The notes beneath the pieces are model-generated. The model ran no database searches and had not been told where the DNA came from. It saw nothing but the letters and a program-made list of their open reading frames with translations. Shown here one piece after another: positions 7,819 to 15,157 of a stretch of DNA of 22,718 nt. A program made the translations under genes and the position numbers. The DNA comes from a virus. Numbering within the stretch: the stretch's first letter is position 1; each line of letters begins with the position of its first letter. Location of the stretch: IMG/VR virus record IMGVR_UViG_3300037232_000032, positions 1-22,718 of that record; one strand, written 5' to 3'.

Positions 7819-8676
7819 TTAGTACGTCCGACCAGAATTGAAAGGTCCGCGCCAGTCCTGCGCTCCTCTTTGGGGCATCGGTATATCCATCGAGGCTTCT
7901 TCAACCCTATTCGCCGCATTAATCCTCTGAATCATCCCCATAGACCGCCTTGCCATAGGCAGCACCACCCGAAGATAATTCGGGGCCGCCGTCATCCCCT
8001 GATAATCCGAGGCCAGCACCTTGGCCGTATTCCATTTCAGGAACGACTTGAACTCAGGCGGCAGGCTGATTTGTGTGTTTAGCGCGGTGATTTCCGAGAG
8101 GTTCTTTACGCTGACACAATGGAAAGTGTACGCCTTGTCGGGGATGTAATAAAAGGTGATGATCCCCAAAGGATATTGCGGGTCATACATGAAGTTTTCC
8201 GGGGTGCTCTGGACGTTCTTGACATCTATGGAATTGTAAGCCGCCTGGCCGATCAACTGGACTGGGTAATCAACATAGTTAGCGAGATAGGTGTCCCTGA
8301 CATAGCATTGATCCATAATGGCGATGGGTCGAATGGTATTGAAATCCCCGCCTATGCCGATGTTGTAAGCCGCTTGCCCCGGAACCAATGGGAAGTCTTC
8401 GCTGACGAGGGCAAAGAATATCGAACTACTCAATTCATCGAGCATGTAGTTCATGGCATCCATCGCCCCTTCAATCTGAGGAGACGAGGGCATTTCTCCT
8501 TCCTGCAATACTCCGATGGCCCGCAGAGAACTTACTAAGATATCTCGCAAGTACGCGGGCGTAGGTATGGGAGGCGGCGTTGGACCAGGAGGCGCGCCAA
8601 AGACTGCATGGACAGCACCATCCGGGTCAACAACTAAACTGATCCCACTGGGGCTTTGTAGTATAGTGATTCCCAT
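7819..8676 (-). CDS. P22 gp4-like head-tail adaptor
   Basis: Residues 40-285 follow the gp4 adaptor pattern: a helix with L-V-S-S-L-R-A-I-G-V-L, S-P-Q-I-E-G-A-M-D-A-M-N-Y-M-L-D-E-L, then F-P-L-V-P-G-Q-A-A-Y-N-I-G, and later G-I-I-T-F-Y-Y-I-P and L-P-P-E-F-K-S-F-L-K-W-N-T-A. In P22 this protein binds the portal ring and receives gp10. The protein has 285 residues, against 166 for P22 gp4. Residues 1-40 form an extra beta/Pro-rich segment (S-G-I-S-L-V-V-D-P-D-G-A-V-H, then a P-P-x-P run) not needed for the core fold. A GGGAG site precedes the ATG. It follows the glycan cassette, which splits it from the coat gene. Confidence 0.78.
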   Translation of the reverse strand: MGITILQSPSGISLVVDPDGAVHAVFGAPPGPTPPPIPTPAYLRDILVSSLRAIGVLQEGEMPSSPQIEGAMDAMNYMLDELSSSIFFALVSEDFPLVPGQAAYNIGIGGDFNTIRPIAIMDQCYVRDTYLANYVDYPVQLIGQAAYNSIDVKNVQSTPENFMYDPQYPLGIITFYYIPDKAYTFHCVSVKNLSEITALNTQISLPPEFKSFLKWNTAKVLASDYQGMTAAPNYLRVVLPMARRSMGMIQRINAANRVEEASMDIPMPQRGAQDWRGPFNSGRTY

Positions 8677-8699
8677 GATGTCTCCCTAAAACCAGCTTT

Positions 8700-9410
8700 T
8701 TATTGAGTCACCCACTCCGAGGAAATCAGGTCTTTGGGGGAACCGCTTGCAAACCACTTCTGGGGGGCCACCACGATCTTATTGAGCCGGGGGTTCAGAT
8801 ATGCCGCCCACCATGAGAAACTGCTGTTAGCGATGATCTGGTGGCGGCAAGAGGCCATGGCAAGAAGTTCCTCTTGGTCCGTTCTCCCGTTCCCCGAGAC
8901 CAACTCCCCCGGTAAATTGTCCTTGGCCCACTGGGGGTCGTCTGAGAATAGATAGAAGTGGCAGGGGCCAATCCTCCCCTTCACAAATTCTATGCTCTTC
9001 CGGTAATACTCCGCGGGGCATAACCCATGAAACTGATTATGGACGGGATCGGTAACGTAATCCCCCCGCCTGACGTGTATCCCCACGGACATAGTAGTCG
9101 GGTCTATGGTTTCTTTACCATTGGTTTTCAAAGTGAAGTCTTGCCTAATCTGCCTGGCATAATCGGCGAAGTATTTCTCAGATTGAAAATAGCCATTTAG
9201 ATAAACCATGTCTTTCGCAACAGCTCCCATCACTTCATCTTCAGACACGATATTAAAAGCATCCAACTGGTAATGCCTTTTGGTATTCGCAAGGGCCAAG
9301 TCATCCTTAACCAAGACGAGGCCAGTGTTATAGCGCAGGGACATGGCACGGCCAGCCGCATAAATAAACATTTGATTGCCTAATCCCCCACGAAGATTAG
9401 CCACTATCAC
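8700..9410 (-). CDS. GT11 family alpha-1,2-fucosyltransferase-like protein
   Basis: All three GT11 signatures are present: G-G-L-G-N-Q-M-F at 8-15, H-V-R-R-G-D-Y-V at 112-119 (the GDP-fucose-binding Arg region) and N-S-S-F-S-W-W at 195-201. Family enzymes transfer L-fucose from GDP-fucose to galactose-containing acceptors. At 236 residues it is shorter than the roughly 290 usual for bacterial members, but N- and C-terminal motifs are both kept, so it looks complete. It overlaps the upstream glycosyltransferase gene by ATGA, so the two are probably co-translated. The cytoplasmic acceptor could be a virion protein or a host polysaccharide. The family is secure; the donor sugar is inferred. Confidence 0.85.
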   Translation of the reverse strand: MIVANLRGGLGNQMFIYAAGRAMSLRYNTGLVLVKDDLALANTKRHYQLDAFNIVSEDEVMGAVAKDMVYLNGYFQSEKYFADYARQIRQDFTLKTNGKETIDPTTMSVGIHVRRGDYVTDPVHNQFHGLCPAEYYRKSIEFVKGRIGPCHFYLFSDDPQWAKDNLPGELVSGNGRTDQEELLAMASCRHQIIANSSFSWWAAYLNPRLNKIVVAPQKWFASGSPKDLISSEWVTQ

Positions 9411-11287
9411 TGGAATGTCACCCTTAAAATATCGTCTTTGTTTTCAATCTTCGCTTCGCCAAAAGACATAATGTGTTCAGTTAATTCAGACAATGAAAAC
9501 CCCCGCATATCGTCTATCAGAATAGTATGGTCTTTTACCGGATGCTCCCTAATGGCCTTAATCTCATCCCAAATGGGTATGTCCACTTCAGCCCCACAAG
9601 TATCTCCCGCAGAATGGTGAGCATCAAGCCAGAAGATACAGGGCGATGTAATGTTCTTTAATAGTTCCGGCAAGACTTCTGCGCTGTTGCCGTGAAACAA
9701 ATTAATATGTGCGTCGCCTTCGTACTTCTTCTTACACATACTATATAAATCATCTCCTATTTCTATAGAATAGATTCGATCAAAATAGTCTTTTACCCGG
9801 TCTATTGTGTCCCCATGCCAGGTTCCGGTTTCGATGAAGGTGCGATGACCATTTCCAGCCGCATATTCTTTGATAACCGCAGCCTTATCGTCCGGGTGCA
9901 AGATACCATTTTCCAATGTTATTCCATGCTTGGCTGACATATAGGCCAATAATTCATGGGATTTGGCGTTGGCCCCATCTATCATGGAAAGACCATGTTT
10001 GCGGTAATAGAATAAATATTCCTGCACCGCTGCTATCTTAAAGCCTTCCTTTGCGGCCCTCCACCACAGGTCGTAGTCTTCAAATCCACCCCGCATCTTT
10101 TCATCAAAACCACCAGTAACTTCCCAAACCCTCTTTTTGAACAATGCCGAACAGTTGACGCAGTTTCTTTTGAAGAAATCTTTATACTGCACAGTGGCCG
10201 GACAAAGCCAAGTGCCGTTGCTATCTCCGATCATTTGGGTTCCCGCACCTACAATGTCTGCATCCACTTCCATGCAATGGTCGATGTAGTCAGGGTGCAG
10301 CATGTCATCCGCATCCAGACACATGACCCATTCGCCATGTGATTCCCTGATCCCCCGATTGCGGGCAGCCGAGACCCCTTGGTTTTCCTGTTCGATCAGT
10401 GTCACTCCATATTTCCGGGCCACCTCTGAGGTGTTGTCCGTAGAGCCATCGTTGACCACGATAATTTCCACGTTGCCATACGACTGTTTCAAGACACTCT
10501 CAATAGCTTCTCCGATGAAATGCCCGTAGTTGAAGCAGGGGATAACCACGCTGACAAAGGGTTTGCCATTGGGACGGGGCTTTACCCACTCAGAACCCCC
10601 GCGCTGCTGGCAGAGAAACTTGAAATAATTTCCGATATGCGGTTCTATCCCATAATGGGAAATGGTGATGTTAGGTTCGATCCAGAGTTTGACCCCGGCC
10701 CGGCCACATCGGATACAAAAAGAAATATCTTCCCCTTGCATTGTATTGTTTTCGTGAATATGGTTGAAGAACCCATGAACTTTGGAATCACCTTCCCAAT
10801 AATAATTTTCCGGCTCGTGGGCTATGATTTGTTCAAATGCCCTACGGCTGATTTTCATAAAGCCGGTAGGTATAGTATCCGCTTCGATGAGTCCGGTTTT
10901 AGGGTCAACCTTGGGGGTTCTTAATTTATCTTCATTAGTAAAATGCCGGACCCCCCAATTATCCCACATATTGTTACAGGGGTAAGCCGCTCCCACCACG
11001 TCACCGGGGGCCTTTAGGAGATTAGAAAATCCCATGACATCCCAGCCATGATCGGAGTCAATAAAGATAAGATGCTTCGCCTTAGAATTAAGAAAAAGAT
11101 CAGCGAAATGATTGCGCGCATGCCATACGTAGCTGTCGCCCATGAGCGGCCAGAACTCGGCGGCTATTCCTGCCTCCCAGCAAAGGCGAAGGGATACGGC
11201 CAGGGAAGCGGTATGGGGTGCCCACGCCTCCACGTTTCTGAATGGACTACATATGACTAAATCAACTCTTGACAACATGTCAGACAT
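9407..11287 (-). CDS. Three-domain glycosyltransferase / methyltransferase-like fusion protein
   Basis: The 626-residue protein has three parts. Residues 8-225 form a GT-A-like domain with an L-I-F-I-D-S-D-H-G-W metal-site motif (D77, D79) and E186-D187. Residues 243-430 are a family 2 glycosyltransferase: V-S-V-V-I-P-C-F-N-Y, V-V-N-D-G-S-T-D-N, A-A-R-N-R-G-I and the catalytic L-D-A-D-D (D325, D327), then G-G-F-D-E and E-D-Y-D-L-W-W-R. Residues 480-626 resemble a class I SAM-dependent methyltransferase group with F-I-E-T-G-T-W-H-G-D-T, Y-S-I-E-I, G-N-S-A-E-V-L-P and F-W-L-D-A-H-H-S-A-G. I see no clear Shine-Dalgarno site before the ATG, and hairpins lie upstream, so expression may be low. Two 60-base lines at its 3' end are near 40% G+C by hand count, against about 58% for one large-terminase line, which suggests recent transfer. 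Confidence 0.82.
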   Translation of the reverse strand: MSDMLSRVDLVICSPFRNVEAWAPHTASLAVSLRLCWEAGIAAEFWPLMGDSYVWHARNHFADLFLNSKAKHLIFIDSDHGWDVMGFSNLLKAPGDVVGAAYPCNNMWDNWGVRHFTNEDKLRTPKVDPKTGLIEADTIPTGFMKISRRAFEQIIAHEPENYYWEGDSKVHGFFNHIHENNTMQGEDISFCIRCGRAGVKLWIEPNITISHYGIEPHIGNYFKFLCQQRGGSEWVKPRPNGKPFVSVVIPCFNYGHFIGEAIESVLKQSYGNVEIIVVNDGSTDNTSEVARKYGVTLIEQENQGVSAARNRGIRESHGEWVMCLDADDMLHPDYIDHCMEVDADIVGAGTQMIGDSNGTWLCPATVQYKDFFKRNCVNCSALFKKRVWEVTGGFDEKMRGGFEDYDLWWRAAKEGFKIAAVQEYLFYYRKHGLSMIDGANAKSHELLAYMSAKHGITLENGILHPDDKAAVIKEYAAGNGHRTFIETGTWHGDTIDRVKDYFDRIYSIEIGDDLYSMCKKKYEGDAHINLFHGNSAEVLPELLKNITSPCIFWLDAHHSAGDTCGAEVDIPIWDEIKAIREHPVKDHTILIDDMRGFSLSELTEHIMSFGEAKIENKDDILRVTFQ

Positions 11288-11326
11288 ATAATCGCCACTT
11301 TGCCAAGTCAGGCAAAATACGGAAGT

Positions 11327-11352
11327 AACGGGGAGAGTTGCCCCTCCCCGTT
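11327..11352 (-). terminator. Hairpin after the capsid module
   Basis: On the minus strand a perfect 9-bp stem (AACGGGGAG / CTCCCCGTT) with an 8-nt loop lies just after the stop codon of the decoration-like gene. A TATTTT tract follows about 7 nt later, so the U-run is imperfect. A second small hairpin (TTTGCC / GGCAAA, 11298-11316) stands between it and the glycosyltransferase start. It probably reduces read-through from capsid genes into the glycan cassette. Confidence 0.6.
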
Positions 11353-11359
11353 AGGGTTG

Positions 11360-11647
11360 TTAAGAGCAAAGTCCAAGGTTTCTGAGAGCCGTCACAACCG
11401 CCGCCATCTGATTCATAAAGGCGATGGTCTGGGTTGAACCAGTGAACAGCGTGGTGGATTGGCCGCTAGTCGTAAGACTCGTTGGTGCACCGATCACTTG
11501 CTGCACCACCGGAGTGGCTCCGAAGAAACTGTCTTTGTCCGTGGCGCTGCGACCCATGCACTGACCATCCGGGCCACCGTCGCCAAGATAGTCAATCATC
11601 GCAGTGGATGAACTTGATTGTTCAGTACCCGTACCAATTTGTGCCAT
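11360..11647 (-). CDS. Head decoration/fibre-like small protein
   Basis: This 95-residue protein follows the coat gene. It contains D-G-Q-C-M-G-R-S-A-T-D-K-D-S-F-F-G-A-T-P-V-V-Q-Q and ends with A-A-V-V-T-A-L-R-N-L-G-L. I know this pattern from small phage proteins next to coat genes that are thought to be head fibres or decoration proteins. It is rich in Ser and Thr (S-S-S-S-T near residue 12; T-S-L-T-T-S-G-Q-S-T-T at 56-66). AAGGAG lies 8 nt before the ATG. A structural role is inferred from position and motif; it may also be a substrate of the neighbouring glycan enzymes, which is speculation. Confidence 0.6.
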   Translation of the reverse strand: MAQIGTGTEQSSSSTAMIDYLGDGGPDGQCMGRSATDKDSFFGATPVVQQVIGAPTSLTTSGQSTTLFTGSTQTIAFMNQMAAVVTALRNLGLCS

Positions 11648-11723
11648 AATTGAATCTCCTTAAACTTTATGCCCATCGCCTTAAAGATTAGATGGGGAAA
11701 AATCCAATAAAATCAGCTACTTA

Positions 11724-12968
11724 TCACTTTGTCCAGCGACATGCTAATTGGGGCCGCAAGGTTTGGTATCCGTATAAAACATCAATTCTCGTATTCTCCA
11801 TATCGTTCACGCCGTCCACAAACTTCCAGATACGCATGGAGAGTTTGTCGATGGTCTTGCGGGCCATGAAGGGCTGCCCGTCAAACACCGGCAGATCGGC
11901 GGTCACGAAGGCGAAGGCGTCTTTGTGGAAGGCCAAAAGCTGCTGGTAGGACGCGGAGGCCGTGCCGCTGCCCCCAACCGCGGGCGGAGTACCGACCGCG
12001 AAGCTAATGTTGTTTGTGCCAGACACCGGCTGCGTGCTGACGTTCTGATACCCATCCTGGTTAAAGTTGATGGGCGGAGAGATACTGACCGCGCCGCTAG
12101 CCCCGACGGTCGTGGTTGCCGTCACCACGAACTGTTGCAGGTAGTTGTAGGCCGTCTTGGTTTCGGGATGCACCGCATAAACACCGCTAAAGGTGAAGAC
12201 TTCACCCACATTGATGGTGGCACCCCCCGCAAACCCGATCATAGTGACGGAAGTGGCCCCCTGGGCTATGGCGCTATAGGTCGGCGTGGTGGCGGCGTTC
12301 CGAGTCCCATTGGCGATGTAGGGCAGCAGGTCGTTCTCCATGAAGGTGAACCCCTGTCCCCTGGTCAGATACCCTTCCAGGTAGGCGTGTTCCAGTTCCC
12401 GGCGGTCATTGAACAGGACCTTGAGGCCTTCAGCCAGGGCCGCAGAGGTGTCGGAGTCCATCAGGACTACCCGCTTGCCGGCGTCCGGGGCCAGGTTCTT
12501 GTTGAGCATGGCCCGCATCTGGCCGAAGGCATACATCGTGGTGGGTGCGCCGCCGCCGCCTGCACCGTTCATGTTGTAAATGGAACCGATCATGCTGAGC
12601 GCATCGGCTTCCATGGCGGTCGCCAGGACGCTCATGGCAGGTTGGAGGTGACGTTCCTCGAAATCCTCGTCCTTGAGGGCGAGGTCGGCGCTGGTCAGTT
12701 TCAGGCCCACGTGTTTCTGCGTAGCCACAGTCAGCACTACATCGTTCTGCGCGATGGCCTGCGGCACGAAGGTCGCGCCGGTGGTTACAGTGTATTGCTC
12801 CGGGAGCCTGATTCGGAGCGTAGCCCCGATTTTGCCCCCATCGCCTATAGAACTGGCGAACTGAGGATCATAGTCGCGATGGATAGATCCGATAAAGTTC
12901 AATTTTGCGTGAAGGATAGCAATCGCCTTCCGCAAAATTTTATCGGTAGTTTGGTAGCTATTAGCCAT
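11724..12968 (-). CDS. P22-type major capsid (coat) protein
   Basis: The 414-residue protein is close in length to P22 coat (430). Its pattern fits the P22 coat family with an HK97-like fold: a helical N-arm (K-I-L-R-K-A-I-A-I-L-H), R-I-R-L-P-E-Q-Y-T-V-T-T-G-A-T near residue 52, K-H-V-G-L-K-L-T-S-A-D-L-A-L near 85, and a spine helix around 105-125 (P-A-M-S-V-L-A-T-A-M-E-A-D-A-L). Residues about 215-330 form a beta-rich inserted segment, probably the I-domain. It ends with R-I-D-V-L-Y-G-Y-Q-T-L-R-P, as P22-type coats do. An AAGGAG site precedes the ATG and the scaffold gene ends 13 nt upstream, so the two are co-expressed. Confidence 0.87.
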   Translation of the reverse strand: MANSYQTTDKILRKAIAILHAKLNFIGSIHRDYDPQFASSIGDGGKIGATLRIRLPEQYTVTTGATFVPQAIAQNDVVLTVATQKHVGLKLTSADLALKDEDFEERHLQPAMSVLATAMEADALSMIGSIYNMNGAGGGGAPTTMYAFGQMRAMLNKNLAPDAGKRVVLMDSDTSAALAEGLKVLFNDRRELEHAYLEGYLTRGQGFTFMENDLLPYIANGTRNAATTPTYSAIAQGATSVTMIGFAGGATINVGEVFTFSGVYAVHPETKTAYNYLQQFVVTATTTVGASGAVSISPPINFNQDGYQNVSTQPVSGTNNISFAVGTPPAVGGSGTASASYQQLLAFHKDAFAFVTADLPVFDGQPFMARKTIDKLSMRIWKFVDGVNDMENTRIDVLYGYQTLRPQLACRWTK

Positions 12969-12981
12969 GGTTCAAAACTCC

Positions 12982-13929
12982 TTACGGACTTAGCCCCTGT
13001 TTCCGCCTAATTTCCTCGGCTCTAACTCTGGCATACCATTCATCGTCATTTTTGATGTCGTCAAGGCTGGCGATGATGGTATCAGCGCCGCCCAAGGGAA
13101 TGATAGGGCCAGGGGCGTTAGTGGTTTTTTTGGATTCAGGTTTCTTGAGTTTGCCTTCCAATGCGATCACTTCTCGCATGGCACTGTTGGTATCGAGGGT
13201 CATTAAACGCCGCATTTCGGCAGGGTTGTCGGCCAGGTAAACGATGAGTTCGTAATTCTGAGGGCTTTTGCTGATGAACCCAGTGACCGGACCTGCCCAT
13301 TCTACGGGCATCTGGCTCAGAATGGGGGCCAGCCGTGACTTCACCTTGTTTACGAACCCCGGATATTTAGCCTCGCCCTGTTGTTCAAAAGACACCTGGT
13401 CCTGCGTGAGCTTCTGCTGGGCGGTTTTGGCCTTCTCCTGCTCCTGCTTATGATCCCTTTCGATGAACTTACAATCCGCCCGCCAGTCGGCCAGGAGTTC
13501 GACCTTCTTCTCCTCGTCAACGTAGCCTTCATCGTCCGTCCATAACTTCGGGTCCGGGCGGGGCGGCAGTTGCGGGGCGGGAACCTGGAGGGCGGGAGTT
13601 GCAACCGGAATATCCGGCGGCTTGGCCCCGAACTGTTCCAGGGTTTCCCGGCGTCCCTTTTCTTCGGCCAGTTGAAGTTCAAGCGCCCGACTTTTTTCCT
13701 CCGCTTCTTTGCGGGCTTTGCGAATTTTAGCAAAGGCCTTATTGCGCCGACCTTCAGCTTCCACTCGCTCTGTGTCGTTGGTTGCTTGATCTACCTTGGC
13801 TTGTAAGCCAGCAAGTTCATCGTCTTCTTCCGTGGTGGCCGGAACCACTTCTTGAATCTCGGCCAGTTCGGGTGATTCGACCTCACCCGTGGGGCTTTCT
13901 ACTACTTGACCTTCGATTTCTTCTGGCAT
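12982..13929 (-). CDS. P22 gp8-like capsid scaffolding protein
   Basis: The 315-residue protein is highly charged and almost wholly helical, with long Glu/Lys/Arg/Ala coiled-coil segments (about 40-100 and 130-185) and a Pro-rich hinge (107-128: P-A-P-Q-L-P-P-R-P). The C-terminus is a short basic amphipathic helix (E-W-Y-A-R-V-R-A-E-E-I-R-R-K-Q), the type of coat-binding end known for P22 scaffold. P22 gp8 has 303 residues. It lies directly upstream of the coat gene, the standard arrangement. GGAGCGAGAG precedes the ATG. The role is to guide procapsid assembly and leave before DNA fills the head. Confidence 0.82.
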   Translation of the reverse strand: MPEEIEGQVVESPTGEVESPELAEIQEVVPATTEEDDELAGLQAKVDQATNDTERVEAEGRRNKAFAKIRKARKEAEEKSRALELQLAEEKGRRETLEQFGAKPPDIPVATPALQVPAPQLPPRPDPKLWTDDEGYVDEEKKVELLADWRADCKFIERDHKQEQEKAKTAQQKLTQDQVSFEQQGEAKYPGFVNKVKSRLAPILSQMPVEWAGPVTGFISKSPQNYELIVYLADNPAEMRRLMTLDTNSAMREVIALEGKLKKPESKKTTNAPGPIIPLGGADTIIASLDDIKNDDEWYARVRAEEIRRKQGLSP

Positions 13930-13992
13930 AACTCTCGCTCCTAAGCGGATTTAATCTCTGGATTCTGAGGCCCCAGGAAGCCTTGATTTGCA

Positions 13993-14385
13993 TTAGGCAT
14001 GGGCATAACTATAAAAACCGGGCATCAGCAATATGGTAGTGGCCGAGATGGCTACCCCCATGGCCTGAATTATGTGTCCACTCGTGCTGGGCGGGGTCTG
14101 CGTCATCGCCCCTGCCGTGGCATCGCTGACATAAACCAGTCTGCCGGGAGTCCAAGCCCAGTCGTGTTTAGTGACCAGCCCCCCATACGCCACTCGCTGA
14201 TGGCCCAGGAAAATTGCCACTGCGGGAAGTGTGCCTGTGGAATCAGACTTGGCCTGGAAAAACTGCCCGCTGGAATTGATGTAACAACAGTCCCCGTAAT
14301 TCAACCCTGACAAATACATGGCTTTAAATCGTGACGGGTCTTCCATACTGCGACACGCATCTTCTGTTTGGTCATGCTCTTGCAT
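13993..14385 (-). CDS. Capsid decoration-like protein upstream of scaffold
   Basis: The 130-residue protein contains a pattern common in small phage head proteins: G-R-L-V-Y-V-S-D-A-T-A-G-A-M-T-Q-T-P-P-S-T-S-G-H near residues 81-104, then a V-A-I-S-A-T-T-I-L end. I associate this beta-barrel type with capsid cement or decoration proteins, though I cannot name a family with certainty. It has an excellent ribosome site (AAGGAG, 6 nt spacing), and this site starts only about 10 nt after the T-run of a strong terminator. Its place before scaffold and coat makes it the first gene of the capsid module. Confidence 0.6.
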   Translation of the reverse strand: MQEHDQTEDACRSMEDPSRFKAMYLSGLNYGDCCYINSSGQFFQAKSDSTGTLPAVAIFLGHQRVAYGGLVTKHDWAWTPGRLVYVSDATAGAMTQTPPSTSGHIIQAMGVAISATTILLMPGFYSYAHA

Positions 14386-14405
14386 GGGTAACTCCTTGGT
14401 TTGAA

Positions 14406-14446
14406 ATAAAAAAGGGCCACACCCGGATTTCTCCGAAGTATGGCCC
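14406..14446 (-). terminator. Strong intrinsic terminator before capsid module
   Basis: On the minus strand a long stem begins G-G-G-C-C-A-T-A-C-T and closes with a GAAA tetraloop. I can pair 14 positions, with two G-U wobbles and one bulged T, and the stem is followed at once by TTTTTTATTT. It separates the packaging/portal genes from the capsid genes. No promoter is evident between it and the next start codon, so capsid expression should need read-through or antitermination. Confidence 0.85.
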
Positions 14447-14513
14447 GTGGTTGACGCTTTGCCCTTATGGGCGATGCAGTGGCCGGTGGCCTATTTAATT
14501 ATCGCAAATATTC

Positions 14514-14666
14514 CTATGGCTCATCACTACCCTTTGTGCTATGGTGGGCCAGCCTATATAATGCATCAATCAGAAATATAAAAACAGGAATTAATGCAAC
14601 ATACGGGAGCACTCTCCATTGCCAAGCTATGACTATGCGGTCATTGATTAATGGCAATAATATCAT
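14514..14666 (-). CDS. 50-residue single-pass membrane peptide
   Basis: A short open frame begins 2 nt after the stop codon of the upstream small protein (TAATAATG context). It codes for 50 residues with one probable membrane segment (V-L-P-Y-V-A-L-I-P-V-F-I-F-L-I near 23-37), a polar start and a short charged tail ending in a D-E-P. Tight coupling to the upstream gene supports it. The same layout (W-V-x-x-F-L protein followed by a membrane peptide) recurs at 22312-22718. No function is recognised; membrane peptides of this size in phages include lysis and host-takeover proteins. Confidence 0.55.
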   Translation of the reverse strand: MILLPLINDRIVIAWQWRVLPYVALIPVFIFLIDALYRLAHHSTKGSDEP

Positions 14667-14668
14667 TA

Positions 14669-14926
14669 TTAACCCTTTTTCTCTTTTTTCCGAGGCTGAA
14701 AAAACGATGAAGGTTCTGGCGGTTGATTTGGCTTTTTATTGCGATCATCTTGTGAACCCTCTATTGCCTCAAGGATTGTTCCCACAATTATAACATTTTC
14801 AGGAACATCAGGAAGGTTTTCAGACCCATTGCCAGAATATATGCCTTCAAGATGCCAAAGGAAGTCCCCAACCCATTTTTCGAGGGCTTCCCTGGTTTTA
14901 GAATCCACCGGCCTGTCGAGACTCAT
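14669..14926 (-). CDS. W-V-x-x-F-L small phage protein, copy A
   Basis: This 85-residue protein is one of three paralogues in the window. Shared features are an L-x-x-W-V-x-x-F-L core (here L-E-K-W-V-G-D-F-L-W-H-L-E-G), a middle P-x-x-P-E-x-x-I-I segment, and a Pro then [FY]-F motif near the C-terminus (P-E-P-S-S-F-F). After that motif this copy has a basic tail (K-K-E-K-K-G). The first 24 bases around its start codon are identical to copy B, as given under the repeat entry. I do not recognise the family. It is small, acidic in the middle and probably helical; a regulatory or adaptor role is possible but unproven. Confidence 0.6.
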   Translation of the reverse strand: MSLDRPVDSKTREALEKWVGDFLWHLEGIYSGNGSENLPDVPENVIIVGTILEAIEGSQDDRNKKPNQPPEPSSFFQPRKKEKKG

Positions 14927-14950
14927 TTTATCAAAGACTTCCTATTCTGT
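14910..14950. repeat. Duplicated gene-start leader, copy 1
   Basis: The 24 bases at 14910-14933 are identical to 20823-20846. They cover the start codon and first six codons of small-protein copies A and B plus the bases just upstream. An 8-base block TATTCTGT follows in both copies (14943-14950 and 20855-20862) with one base difference in spacing. The degenerate Shine-Dalgarno (AGGAAG here, CGGAG in copy 2) sits between. This supports recent duplication, or shared control of the two genes. Confidence 0.8.
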
Positions 14951-14966
14951 ATGGAATAAACACGAA

Positions 14967-15155
14967 TTATGGCTGTAATTGTCTCACATATTCCGCCAAT
15001 TTGCAAACTATTTCTGCCGGAGCCTTGTTAATGAGTTCCCGCAGCTTGCGCCGCATCTTGGTTATCGGGTCAGAGTTCGCCACTACCCACCCGCAACTCC
15101 AGCAGGTATCGCCGCTAATTACCGCTCCGCAGCCATTAGGATTAGGGCAGCGCAT
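14967..15155 (-). CDS. Small zinc-ribbon protein
   Basis: I use the ATG at 15155, 2 nt after the acetyltransferase stop codon, because a longer version would lie within the upstream gene. The 62-residue product starts with cysteines at 3, 9, 18 and 21 (C-x5-C-x8-C-x2-C, ending C-W-S-C-G-W), a probable zinc ribbon, followed by a basic helix (K-M-R-R-K-L-R-E-L-I) and a helical C-terminus. Nucleic-acid or protein binding is plausible. No named family. Confidence 0.55.
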   Translation of the reverse strand: MRCPNPNGCGAVISGDTCWSCGWVVANSDPITKMRRKLRELINKAPAEIVCKLAEYVRQLQP

Positions 15156-15157
15156 CT

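Noticed and set aside
11648-11723. CCCATC/GATGGG hairpin after the coat gene as a terminator
   Set aside because: The stem is only 6 bp with a long loop and no T-run follows.
11925-13010. 361-codon plus-strand frame opposite the coat gene
   Set aside because: It lies wholly antisense to a well-supported coat gene and its sequence has the low-complexity Arg/Gly/His-rich look of a shadow.
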